Shown here in pieces: positions 25,757-32,342 of a stretch of 64,000 nucleotides of DNA. Each line of letters starts with the position of its first letter. Positions within the stretch are counted from its first letter, which is position 1. Both the position numbers and the translations under genes were made by a program. Origin of the DNA: an uncultured Allomuricauda sp. (GTDB lineage Bacteria; Bacteroidota; Bacteroidia; Flavobacteriales; Flavobacteriaceae); contig NZ_CANMUU010000001.1 of NCBI RefSeq assembly GCF_947501165.1, positions 1-64,000 of the forward strand, read 5' to 3'. The notes beneath the pieces are model-generated. The model did not search any database. It was not told where the DNA came from and was given only the letters and a program-made list of their open reading frames with translations.

Positions 25757-26731
25757 TTATACCAAATAAAAGAATGTGAATACAAAAACCCAAACCAAAT
25801 CTACAAAGTGCCAGTACAGTCCAACTTTCTCTACCATTTCGTAATGGCCTCTTCGCTCATAGGTTCCAAGAATTACGTTGAAAAAGATAATCACATTGAT
25901 AACCACACCAGAGAATACGTGGAAACCATGGAATCCCGTAATGAAAAAGAAGAAGTCCGCAAACAAGCGACTACCATATTCATTTCGTATCAGGTTGGCC
26001 CCTTCTACCACCAATTTGGCATCTTTTAGTTTTGCCAAAGATTCTTGGCGGGTCAGTAGTGTTTTCTCACCCTCTTCGTTAATGGTTTCGGTACGAATCA
26101 GGATATTAGGACTTGCCTTAAAACCTTCAACTACCTCATTTAAAGAATATGATGTTTTGTATCCTTCTTTTTGATACCAAATCCCGTTGGAGCCTTCATG
26201 CTTTACACGCTCTTCGGGTAATGTTTTGGAGAAATCTGCCAAGGCAGCACGCTCTCCGGTCTCTGCATTTACGAATTGAAGAATTCTACCTCCTTTGGTC
26301 TCCAAAGCTCCAAAGTCTCCCTTAATAAAAGTAGCCCATTCCCAAGCTTGTGAGCCCACGAAAATTGCCCCTCCTATAATGGTAAGGAACATATACCAGA
26401 TTACTCTGTTCTTCATCATACGGTGTCCGGCATCCACAGCCAGCACCATAGTCACGGAAGACATGATAAGTATAAAGGTCATAAAGGCCACATAGTACAT
26501 TGGATAATTACCATGGAAGAAAGGAACGTGGGTAAACACCTCATCAGCAATAGGCCAAGTTTCTATAAACTTGAACCTTGAAAAGCCATAGGATACCAAG
26601 AAACCTGAAAAGGTCAAAGCATCCGAGACGATAAAGAACCACATCATCAATTTTCCGTAGCTGGCGCCTAGTGGACGGTTGCCGCCCCCCCAAACGTTAT
26701 CTTCAGCACCGGTTGTAACCGTAGAATCCAT
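25757..26731 (-). CDS. Cytochrome c oxidase subunit III with a large hydrophilic insert
   Basis: 324 residues. Five or more membrane helices of the CoxIII family: LGASYGKLMMWFFIVSDALTFSGFLVSYG (in part), GNYPMYYVAFMTFILIMSSVTMVLA, then SQAWEWATF, and near the end FFFFITGFHGFHVFSGVVINVI with the conserved HGFHV and the WHFVDLVW motif. Between the WEWATF and HGFHV parts sits a hydrophilic insert of about 100 residues (roughly 148-252). Subunit III supports proton uptake and stability. The gene lies 92 bp after the shorter CoxIII gene. Confidence 0.93.
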   Translation of the reverse strand: MDSTVTTGAEDNVWGGGNRPLGASYGKLMMWFFIVSDALTFSGFLVSYGFSRFKFIETWPIADEVFTHVPFFHGNYPMYYVAFMTFILIMSSVTMVLAVDAGHRMMKNRVIWYMFLTIIGGAIFVGSQAWEWATFIKGDFGALETKGGRILQFVNAETGERAALADFSKTLPEERVKHEGSNGIWYQKEGYKTSYSLNEVVEGFKASPNILIRTETINEEGEKTLLTRQESLAKLKDAKLVVEGANLIRNEYGSRLFADFFFFITGFHGFHVFSGVVINVIIFFNVILGTYERRGHYEMVEKVGLYWHFVDLVWVFVFTFFYLV

Positions 26732-26823
26732 AAATATGTTCGTTTTAATAAAACTTTAGCAAAAATACACCTTTTACTGTATTCCAAAAGGCAAAGTGGA
26801 ATGAAAACTCCCCTTCAAAAAAA

Positions 26824-27405
26824 TTATTTTACGAAATACATAAAAAGTATCAAATACACCCACAAAATATCTAAAAAATGCCAAAACGTGGCACCTAATT
26901 CCAGACCTAACATATTCTCGGGAGTATATTTTGAACGTAGCTGTTGTACAAGCACTACCAACAAGGAAACAAGCCCCGCCACCACGTGTACAATATGCAC
27001 AGCGGCAATCAAAAACACATAGGACATTTTTATGTTACTTGTGGGGCCAGTGAAATAATAACCGTTTTCCAACATTTGGGAAAAACCGACAAACTGAAGC
27101 CCTATAAATATTCCTCCGAGTGCCAATGTTGCCAAGAGAAAAAGAGTTCCTAACCTTTGGTTATTTTTTCTTACCGAATTTTTAGCCAAAATATAGGTAA
27201 GGCTGCTCAAAACGATGGTGGCCGTACTCCACAGAAAGGCCTGCGGCAAATCTAAATCACTTATCCAATCCGTTCGTTTGCTACTTACAATATAGGCACT
27301 GGTCCAACCTGCGAATCCCATTATCAAACTCACAATGCCAAACCAAAGCATCATCTTTTTGGCCCGACTATTTTTCTGTCTCTCGCTTCCTTGGGTTAAA
27401 TCCAT
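26824..27405 (-). CDS. Second, short cytochrome c oxidase subunit III
   Basis: 193 residues with five membrane helices and no insert. Family blocks are KKMMLWFGIVSLIMGFAGWTSAYI (in part), GGIFIGLQFVGF, HIVHVVAGLV and ATFWHFLDILWVYL. It starts 4 bp after cyoE. Flavobacteria often carry two CoxIII-like genes in this arrangement; both would join the single CoxI/CoxII pair encoded elsewhere in the window. Confidence 0.92.
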   Translation of the reverse strand: MDLTQGSERQKNSRAKKMMLWFGIVSLIMGFAGWTSAYIVSSKRTDWISDLDLPQAFLWSTATIVLSSLTYILAKNSVRKNNQRLGTLFLLATLALGGIFIGLQFVGFSQMLENGYYFTGPTSNIKMSYVFLIAAVHIVHVVAGLVSLLVVLVQQLRSKYTPENMLGLELGATFWHFLDILWVYLILFMYFVK

Positions 27406-27409
27406 ACTA

Positions 27410-28312
27410 TCAACTAATCAATTTATCTGCAACAAATATTATTTGAATCAATGAGATGTAGGTCACACTGGCCAACATCAATTTTCTAGCGGACGGGTTA
27501 TCCTTTTTAATGTAAAGGTTAAAGGCAAAAATCAACATGACCAATCCGCAGAGCAATACCAAAATAGCTGCTGGAATACTTAAATGCAACCTGCCCGTAA
27601 ATCCAAAAGCGGGCATCACCGAGATGACAATCATCCAAAATGTGTAGAGAATAATCTGCAAAGCCGTGCTTCTATCTTTTTTTCCGGTGGGCAACATTTT
27701 GAAACCTCCTCGTTTGTAGTCATCATCCAACATCCATCCCAATGCCCAAAAATGAGGGAACTGCCAAAAAAACTGAATCATAAACAGGGTTCCCGGCTCA
27801 ATACCAAAATCATTGGTAGCAGCCACCCAACCCAACATAAAAGGGATGGCCCCAGGAAATGCTCCCACAAAAACAGCGAGAGGTGTCTTGGTCTTTAGCG
27901 GTGTGTAAACACTAGTATATAAAAAAATGGAAATGGCTCCGAAAAGAGCGGTTTTAGGACTCAATGCGTACAACGCCAACACGCCCAGCAGGGTTAATGT
28001 AATGGCAATGGTCATTGCCATGTTTACCGTCATTCGCCCCGAAGGAATGGGACGGTTACGTGTGCGCTTCATCAAAGCATCCAAATCTCGTTCTATCACC
28101 TGATTGTATGCATTGGAAGCCCCAACCATACAATAGCCACCAAAGGCCAATAGCAAAATAGACCAAAGGTCTATCTGGTAAGCTCCCAAAAAATAACCAG
28201 CAATGGATGAGAAAACAACGCTGACCGCCAACCTAGCTTTCGTGATTTCCTTAAAATCAGAATAGAACAGAGCAAGTGATGTACTTTTTAAGGAACCTAC
28301 GGCCGACTTCAT
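27410..28312 (-). CDS. cyoE: Protoheme IX farnesyltransferase (heme O synthase)
   Basis: 300 residues, a UbiA-type prenyltransferase with about eight or nine membrane helices. The first aspartate-rich site reads NAYNQVIERDLDALMKRT, followed by NRPIPSGRM; the second is in the LDDDYKRGGF loop. It farnesylates heme b to heme O for the heme a of the oxidase. It heads the cyoE-coxIII-coxIII-coxIV transcript and has a good promoter 20 bp upstream. Confidence 0.96.
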   Translation of the reverse strand: MKSAVGSLKSTSLALFYSDFKEITKARLAVSVVFSSIAGYFLGAYQIDLWSILLLAFGGYCMVGASNAYNQVIERDLDALMKRTRNRPIPSGRMTVNMAMTIAITLTLLGVLALYALSPKTALFGAISIFLYTSVYTPLKTKTPLAVFVGAFPGAIPFMLGWVAATNDFGIEPGTLFMIQFFWQFPHFWALGWMLDDDYKRGGFKMLPTGKKDRSTALQIILYTFWMIVISVMPAFGFTGRLHLSIPAAILVLLCGLVMLIFAFNLYIKKDNPSARKLMLASVTYISLIQIIFVADKLIS

Positions 28313-28332
28313 CTACAACTTGTATTGGCCTG

Positions 28333-28363
28333 CAAAGATAACGGTGGAAAGCTTCTTTTCCAA
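28333..28363 (-). promoter_or_regulatory. Promoter of the cyoE-cox operon (TTG-N20-TATCTTTG)
   Basis: On the minus strand TTG is at 28363-28361 and TATCTTTG at 28340-28333, with a 20-bp spacer. Transcription should begin near 28326, leaving a leader of about 14 bases before the cyoE ATG at 28312. Confidence 0.7.
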
Positions 28364-28499
28364 CCGCTTAGGTGGGTTTGTTTACTTTTTGGTTTTTTTT
28401 GTTGAACTGTTTTCTTTCCAAATGACCAAATCCAAAGAGAAGGGAAATCTATATCAGTACTCGGGAAACATTAGCAAAGAAAAAGGCCTGAGATGGGAT

Positions 28500-28507
28500 T
28501 ACTTTTG
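28500..28507 (+). promoter_or_regulatory. Probable -7 element for the SnoaL-like gene
   Basis: TACTTTTG matches TAnnTTTG, 32 bp before the ATG at 28540. No TTG at standard spacing was found. Confidence 0.4.
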
Positions 28508-28539
28508 TTCCTATAAACAAATAGTAAAACAAACTAGAT

Positions 28540-28911
28540 ATGGAAACTACAGTACAAGAACAGGAATTATTGACCAAAGCAAACGAAGTTGTTGAATTAT
28601 TAGCCGAAGGAAAATTCATTGAGGCCATGGAAAACTATTTGGCAGACGACGTTCAACTTTTTGAAGGAAACAACCCTGCCAAAATTGGTAAGGCCTTTAC
28701 CATAGCTGAAGAGCAAAAGTTATTGGATACCGTAACTGCCTTTCATGGTTATACCGTAACCAGCGGACCTGCTGTTAAAGGCGATACTACTTTTTACGAA
28801 GCCGTAATGGAATTCGATACCAATGATGGCACGCAGCATAGATTTGAGCAAGTAGTGCGTACCCAATGGAAAGATGGGAAAATTGTGAATGAGCGGTACT
28901 ATCACGCTTAA
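28540..28911 (+). CDS. SnoaL-like / NTF2-fold protein
   Basis: 123 residues. The alpha-plus-beta cone fold is suggested by the opening helix pair (LLTKANEVVELLAEGKFIEAMENYLADDV, in part), then KAFTIAEEQKLLDTV, and the strands TTFYEAVMEFDTNDGTQHRFEQVVRTQWKDGKI (in part) ending VNERYY. This is typical of nuclear transport factor 2-like proteins, which include isomerases, hydrolases and binding proteins. No catalytic set can be assigned. It is a single-gene unit closed by a strong terminator. Confidence 0.85.
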   Translation: METTVQEQELLTKANEVVELLAEGKFIEAMENYLADDVQLFEGNNPAKIGKAFTIAEEQKLLDTVTAFHGYTVTSGPAVKGDTTFYEAVMEFDTNDGTQHRFEQVVRTQWKDGKIVNERYYHA

Positions 28912-28934
28912 TCGCTGGTTGACACAGATATAGC

Positions 28935-28965
28935 AAAGCTCTGATTTTGGTCAGGGCTTTTTTAT
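28935..28965 (+). terminator. Rho-independent terminator after the SnoaL-like gene
   Basis: A 10-bp stem (28935-28944 with 28951-28960, one G-T pair), loop TTTTGG, then a T run (28958-28963). It lies 24 bp after the stop. Confidence 0.9.
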
Positions 28966-28982
28966 TTGTAAGGGAAACGGAA

Positions 28983-29075
28983 TGTCATTTCGAGTTGGAA
29001 CGTATTAAAAAGGAGAAATCTCTTTTTTGGTTTAGATTTCTCAATCGAAGCAGAACTTCTCATTTCGAAATGACA
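28983..29075. repeat. Palindromic repeat, full copy 1
   Basis: 93 bp. Outer arms TGTCATTTCGA / TCGAAATGACA and inner arms GAGAAATCT / AGATTTCTC, so the unit folds into one long hairpin with an unpaired middle. The outer arms are exact inverses. This and the next five entries fill the 390-bp stretch after the SnoaL-like gene, which otherwise holds no gene. Confidence 0.85.
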
Positions 29076-29088
29076 GAAAAGGAACGAA

Positions 29089-29119
29089 TGTCATTCCGAA
29101 CGTATGTGAGGAATCTCTC
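29089..29119. repeat. Palindromic repeat, isolated left half (copy 2, variant)
   Basis: TGTCATTCCGA followed by ACGTATGTGAGGAATCTC. Only the left arm is present; the right arm is missing. The core (CGTATGTGAG) differs from copies 1, 3 and 5 but resembles the half-repeat at 29621-29647, so at least two sub-families exist here. Confidence 0.75.
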
Positions 29120-29159
29120 TACTCCCCAAATAAAACAAATGATACAAAGAGAACCCAGT

Positions 29160-29247
29160 TGTCATTTCGACTTGGAACGAAGTGGAAGGGAGAAATCTCA
29201 TGTTGGTCATAGATTTCTCAGTCGCTGCGCGCTTCTTCGAAATGACA
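29160..29247. repeat. Palindromic repeat, full copy 3
   Basis: 88 bp with the same outer (TGTCATTTCGA / TCGAAATGACA) and inner (GAGAAATCT / AGATTTCTC) arms as copy 1. The central spacer differs. Confidence 0.85.
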
Positions 29248-29261
29248 AAAAAGAAAACGAA

Positions 29262-29300
29262 TGTCATTTCGAGCGGGAACGCAGTGAAGCGAGAAATCTC
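29262..29300. repeat. Palindromic repeat, left half abutting the 3' end of the GIY-YIG gene
   Basis: The left arm runs from TGTCATTTCGAG to GAGAAATCTC and stops 3 bp before the stop codon of the GIY-YIG gene (29304-29306). The matching right arm is found on the far side of the gene at 29621-29647. Confidence 0.85.
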
Positions 29301-29303
29301 AAT

Positions 29304-29603
29304 CTAAAAAACACTATCATTCAAAAAATCCCAATCAGGATTCACTTCTTGAATCAGTTTCTCTTTTTTGGCTCTACGCCATCTTTTCAATTCCTTTTCC
29401 CTTCGGATGGCATCCGAAACGTTTTCAAAAGATTCATAATACACTAAAAAATAGCAGTTGTATTTCCCGGCAAAAGACAACTTAGCATTTTGACCATCTG
29501 TATAGTGTTGGGACAGTCTTCTTTGAAGATTGTTGGTCATACCAATGTATAATACGGTTTTATCGGCATTGGTGACCATGTAGACATAGTAGGTTTGGGA
29601 CAT
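29304..29603 (-). CDS. Small GIY-YIG nuclease nested in a palindromic repeat
   Basis: 99 residues, a stand-alone GIY-YIG domain of the UvrC N-terminal / YhbQ type. The two signature strands are YYVYMV at 5-10 and LYIGMTNN at 18-25; R28 and H33 follow at the usual spacing, and the acidic residue of the active site is E69 or E71 in RREKELKRW. The C-terminal tail (IQEVNPDWDFLND) is typical of the group. The gene lies exactly between the left and right arms of one repeat, the right arm ending 18-44 bp before its ATG. It is not part of an operon. It may cut DNA structures; specificity for the surrounding hairpins is inference only. Confidence 0.93.
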   Translation of the reverse strand: MSQTYYVYMVTNADKTVLYIGMTNNLQRRLSQHYTDGQNAKLSFAGKYNCYFLVYYESFENVSDAIRREKELKRWRRAKKEKLIQEVNPDWDFLNDSVF

Positions 29604-29620
29604 GGTTAAATATATGGATT

Positions 29621-29647
29621 AGATTTCTCACATGCGTTCGAAATGAC
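29621..29647. repeat. Palindromic repeat, right half upstream of the GIY-YIG gene
   Basis: AGATTTCTC, a short middle, then TTCGAAATGAC: the inverse of the left arm at 29262-29300. Together they make one repeat opened by about 320 bp holding the GIY-YIG gene. It also occupies the leader/promoter position for that gene. Confidence 0.85.
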
Positions 29648-29660
29648 TGGAAGAAACGTA

Positions 29661-29742
29661 TGTCATTTCGAGCTGGAACGCAGTGGAAGCGAGAAATCTC
29701 TTCTTCTTTCAGATTTCTCAGTCGTGCCTCCTTCGAAATGAC
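29661..29742. repeat. Palindromic repeat, full copy 5
   Basis: 82 bp, outer arms TGTCATTTCGA / TTCGAAATGAC and inner arms GAGAAATCT / AGATTTCTC. It lies 13 bp beyond the split copy. A degenerate left end (GTCACTTCGA) follows at about 29759. Confidence 0.85.
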
Positions 29743-29803
29743 CAACGGAGCAAAATAGTCACTTCGAACTCTTTGGTTTGCGGAGCGGGTAGAGTAGGTT
29801 GAA

Positions 29804-29835
29804 TAAAAGAACCACGACAAAGATGTCATGGTTCT
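29804..29835 (-). terminator. Terminator downstream of the immunity-like gene
   Basis: A 12-bp stem (29808-29819 with 29824-29835, one mismatch) and a 4-nt loop, followed by TTTT on the minus strand. It lies about 60 bp after the stop of the immunity-like gene. Confidence 0.75.
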
Positions 29836-29895
29836 ATATTTAATTACCCATACTCCAAACAACTACTTATAAAGTGAAGGGAGCAGAAACAAAAA

Positions 29896-30297
29896 TCAAT
29901 TACTCCATGATTCATTTAACTTTTCTGACAAACTTATCTCTAATTTTGATTTTGTACCTTCTTTGAGTTTTGTTTCATCAATCAAATAATAATTCTTTGA
30001 GATATGGGACAAAAAATCCTCATCAATTAAATAGTTTGGATGCTTTTTTAAATAATAAGGAAAATAAGCTGGCCATACGTAGACACCATCGGTATAGTAA
30101 CTGTCTGGGCAAATCGGACTATTATCTTCTAAATCCATAAAGTATCCCATCCAAGCCAACAAAAGAATCCCGCTATTTAGGTAATCAATAATTATTTGTA
30201 TTGCATTTTCATTACTCGAACCACCTGCTATAACTGAAGAATATTTTTGCGCTTCAACTACATTGTTATGCTCCCTTATAAAACCTATTAACTTCAT
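29896..30297 (-). CDS. Probable immunity protein of an orphan toxin module
   Basis: 133 residues from the ATG at 30295-30297, which lies 2 bp after the stop of the toxin-like frame (a start six codons earlier, inside that frame, is also possible). The protein is acidic and cytoplasmic, with no signal peptide. Landmarks are AGGSSNENAIQIIIDYL, GYFMDLEDNSPICPDSYYTDGVYVWP (in part) and YYLKKHPNYLID. The YTDGVYVWP...YYLKKxPxYLID arrangement is what I associate with small immunity proteins paired with polymorphic toxins; I cannot give the Pfam number. Gene order, spacing and size support immunity against the domain at 30300-30596. Confidence 0.6.
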   Translation of the reverse strand: MKLIGFIREHNNVVEAQKYSSVIAGGSSNENAIQIIIDYLNSGILLLAWMGYFMDLEDNSPICPDSYYTDGVYVWPAYFPYYLKKHPNYLIDEDFLSHISKNYYLIDETKLKEGTKSKLEISLSEKLNESWSN

Positions 30298-30299
30298 AA

Positions 30300-30596
30300 T
30301 CAAAACTGTTTCCAAACACCATTATCAAAGATTTCATATGGCCCTCCCAGCAAAATCCTTACCTTATCTGTGGGTGCTAAAACTGGTGACCTTAAATATC
30401 TGCCTAACTGATATCCTGCTCCATCACGTAAAGCACCTGTATGGCATGAAATACATCTTACTGGCGTACCGCGTTTAAATCCAGATTGCAACATTTTTCT
30501 TGCTACAGATTTAGGAGAAGTTATTGCCCCATTAACTATAAAGTTGTCAAAGTGGCCATGTACTAATAATTGATGTATTCCTTTTTCCGGCACCAT
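30300..30596 (-). CDS. Orphan toxin tip, caspase-like (HG/SC) domain remnant
   Basis: 98 residues from the ATG at 30594-30596; an in-frame stop lies six codons upstream (30615-30617), so the frame is not joined to a larger toxin. Landmarks are LLVHGHFDNF (H13, G14), RKMLQSGFKRGTPVRCISCHTG (C48, C51), GYQLGRYL, SPVLAPTDKV and the ending NGVWKQF. The His-Gly and Ser-Cys pair, then a (A/G)xQLxxxL helix, an APT strand and a terminal WxxF are features of C-terminal toxin domains with a clan CD (caspase/MARTX-CPD-like) fold. It has no signal peptide, Rhs shell or T9SS tail. I take it as the detached tip of a polymorphic toxin with its immunity gene. Confidence 0.55.
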   Translation of the reverse strand: MVPEKGIHQLLVHGHFDNFIVNGAITSPKSVARKMLQSGFKRGTPVRCISCHTGALRDGAGYQLGRYLRSPVLAPTDKVRILLGGPYEIFDNGVWKQF

Positions 30597-30616
30597 ACGA
30601 CTTGCGTTCCCCCGCT

Positions 30617-30639
30617 ACCGCCAGTTTGCAACTGGTGGT
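30617..30639. repeat. Hairpin upstream of the toxin tip
   Basis: A 10-bp stem (30617-30626 with 30630-30639, one G-T pair) and TGC loop, without a U tract on either strand. It overlaps the in-frame stop before the toxin frame and may mark the recombination point at which the tip was inserted. Confidence 0.45.
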
Positions 30640-30649
30640 CTCATCTATT

Positions 30650-30686
30650 AAAAATAAAAAAAGCCCCAACAAAACTGCTAGGGCTT
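30650..30686 (-). terminator. Rho-independent terminator after tonB
   Basis: AAGCCC (30661-30666) pairs with GGGCTT (30681-30686); on the minus strand the stem is followed by a run of seven T. It lies 24 bp after the tonB stop. Confidence 0.85.
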
Positions 30687-30709
30687 CAATATATTTTATT
30701 TGAAACTTT

Positions 30710-31414
30710 CTACTGTAACTTAAAGGTAATTGGAATACTAAATGGAACTTTTACCGCTCTACCTCTTTGCTTACCTGGTGTCATTTTTGGTAACTTGTTG
30801 ATAATTCTCAAGGCTTCTTTCTCCAAGTTTTTATCCGGTCCACGCATTCTTATGTTTCCGATACTTCCATCCTTTTGGATTACGAAAATTACGTTTACCC
30901 TTCCTTGAACTCCCATTTCTTGAGCGATTTCTGGATAACGGAAATTCTTACGGATGTGCTTTTGCATCATCTCTTGGAAGCACTGCTTTTTATTACTTGC
31001 CTTTTCACAACCTGGGAAAACCGGTACGTCTTCAATTACAGCAAATGGAACTGAAATATCCTCTTCCACTTCTTCAACCTCTACTTCTTCAACTTCCATG
31101 ACTTCTTCTTCTTGACTGGTTTCCGTTGATTCAATAACAGTTTCCTCAACTTCTTCCTCATCTTCAACAACTTCAATTACTTCTGGAGCTGCAGGAGGTG
31201 GTGGAGGTGGTGGAGTTTTGATTTGCTCGGTCATCGGCACCTCTTCATCCAACTGATCTTCAACATTCAAAGAAATGTCATAATCATTCGCTTTATCATA
31301 CTTTTTCCATTCCATGGCCCCATAGACCAATCCTAAAACAGCAGCTAACCCTATTACAAAATAGAGGGTACTGTTTTTTCCCACATCAGCTTTCGGATTC
31401 TTTTTTAATTCCAT
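30710..31414 (-). CDS. TonB-family energy transducer
   Basis: 234 residues. A membrane anchor at about 15-35 (STLYFVIGLAAVLGLVYGAM), a proline run (seven P) at about 68-75, a long Glu/Val-rich periplasmic linker (about 80-130) and a C-terminal TonB domain (about 140-234) with FRYPEIAQEMGVQGRVNVIFVI (in part), KDGSI and the final VKVPFSIPITFKL. It would link proton motive force to outer-membrane receptors; ExbB/ExbD are not nearby. The linker is acidic where many TonBs have Pro/Lys repeats. Confidence 0.93.
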   Translation of the reverse strand: MELKKNPKADVGKNSTLYFVIGLAAVLGLVYGAMEWKKYDKANDYDISLNVEDQLDEEVPMTEQIKTPPPPPPPAAPEVIEVVEDEEEVEETVIESTETSQEEEVMEVEEVEVEEVEEDISVPFAVIEDVPVFPGCEKASNKKQCFQEMMQKHIRKNFRYPEIAQEMGVQGRVNVIFVIQKDGSIGNIRMRGPDKNLEKEALRIINKLPKMTPGKQRGRAVKVPFSIPITFKLQ

Positions 31415-31466
31415 TTTTTTGAGTTTAGTATTCGCTAATTTAAAATTTTTTTTGTTTAACTGGCAA

Positions 31467-31871
31467 TTAAAATCTCCATTTTAACGGCTCTTTCTTAGTA
31501 AAATACCACCAAATGGCAAGTCCTCCTATGAATGCTCCCAAAGTGTTGGCCAATACATCGCCCCATTCTGCCATGCGATTTTCCGTTAAACTATATTGTA
31601 ATGCCTCAATTCCCATGCCATAAAATGTAGCGGTAAAAACCATAATTATGAGTGTTTTTTTTAAGGTCGTTCTTTCTCGTTTCCTTTCCCATATACTAAG
31701 ACAACCTAACACTACAAAACCTGAATAAAAGCCAAAATGGGTTATTTTATCTGCATATGGTATGGATACCGAGCCTGTATCCAAACCTGAAAAAGAAAAT
31801 AGGCTGAGTGATGTAATTACAATCAACCAGCCTATAAACAATATGGTAAACGCGCATTTTCTAAGCACCAA
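31467..31871 (-). CDS. VanZ-like membrane protein
   Basis: 134 residues, four membrane helices. Family features: the start of helix 2 with [16 protein letters not shown], then [30 protein letters not shown] (in part) with the ExxQ and DxxANxxGA motifs. Function in most bacteria is unknown; distant relatives give low-level teicoplanin resistance. Its start overlaps gcvH by 11 bp. Confidence 0.9.
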   Translation of the reverse strand: MVLRKCAFTILFIGWLIVITSLSLFSFSGLDTGSVSIPYADKITHFGFYSGFVVLGCLSIWERKRERTTLKKTLIIMVFTATFYGMGIEALQYSLTENRMAEWGDVLANTLGAFIGGLAIWWYFTKKEPLKWRF

Positions 31872-32241
31872 TTAAGGCCTTGTATTCCGTATCACTCATT
31901 AATCCATCCGCCTCTGATGGATTAGTCATTTTAATCTTGATCATCCAGCCATCTCCATAGGGGTCAGAATTCACCTTTTCAGGCTCATCCTCCAAAGATT
32001 CATTGAATTCAATTATCTCACCGCTTAAAGGCAAAAACAAATCGGAAACAGTCTTTACAGCTTCCACTGTTCCAAAAACCTCCTCTTGGTCCAAAGTCTC
32101 ATCCAAAGTTTCTACTTCAACATAGACAATATCCCCTAACTCGCTTTGGGCAAAATCGGTAATTCCAACTGTGGCTACATCGCCATCTATTTTAACCCAC
32201 TCATGGTCTTTGGTGTACTTTAATTCTGCTGGTATGTTCAT
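31861..32241 (-). CDS. gcvH: Glycine cleavage system H protein
   Basis: 126 residues from the ATG at 32239-32241. The lipoyl-bearing lysine is K63 in VEAVKTVSD. The start KYTKDHEW and [16 protein letters not shown] (in part) are standard. The lipoyl arm carries methylamine between P, T and L proteins; those genes are not in the window. It has its own promoter in the gap after sprA and overlaps the vanZ-like gene downstream. Confidence 0.97.
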   Translation of the reverse strand: MNIPAELKYTKDHEWVKIDGDVATVGITDFAQSELGDIVYVEVETLDETLDQEEVFGTVEAVKTVSDLFLPLSGEIIEFNESLEDEPEKVNSDPYGDGWMIKIKMTNPSEADGLMSDTEYKALIGA

Positions 32242-32268
32242 TTGATTCAAAAAGTTTTAGTCCTGTCA

Positions 32269-32299
32269 CAAATGTAACGGATTGGATATAGCTTTTCAA
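32269..32299 (-). promoter_or_regulatory. Promoter of gcvH-vanZ(-tonB) (TTG-N20-TACATTTG)
   Basis: On the minus strand TTG is at 32299-32297 and TACATTTG at 32276-32269, spacer 20 bp. Transcription should begin about 32262, about 20 bases before the gcvH ATG. It lies in the 101-bp gap between sprA and gcvH. Confidence 0.7.
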
Positions 32300-32342
32300 G
32301 ATTTTTCTTAAACAAAATCAACATGAAAAAATGGAAAGAGAA

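Noticed and set aside
28320-28595. A 91-aa open frame on the plus strand before the SnoaL-like gene
   Set aside because: It covers the cyoE promoter and the SnoaL leader and overlaps the start of the SnoaL-like gene in another frame; composition is not protein-like.
28947-29447. A 166-aa open frame on the plus strand
   Set aside because: It is a translation of the palindromic repeats (recurring CHFE/RERS-like residues) and of the antisense of the GIY-YIG gene, with no protein-like features.
28983-29742. Possible CRISPR array from repeated TGTCATTTCGA and GAGAAATCT words
   Set aside because: Spacing is irregular, the words occur as inverted arms of single hairpins, spacers are not uniform, and there are no cas genes.
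29560-29862. A 100-aa open frame on the minus strand upstream of the GIY-YIG gene
   Set aside because: It runs through full copy 5, the right half-repeat and a terminator; no family resemblance.
30438-30455. CISCH in the toxin-tip frame as a heme c site
   Set aside because: The protein has no signal peptide for periplasmic heme attachment and no other cytochrome features; the serine-cysteine fits the caspase-like motif.
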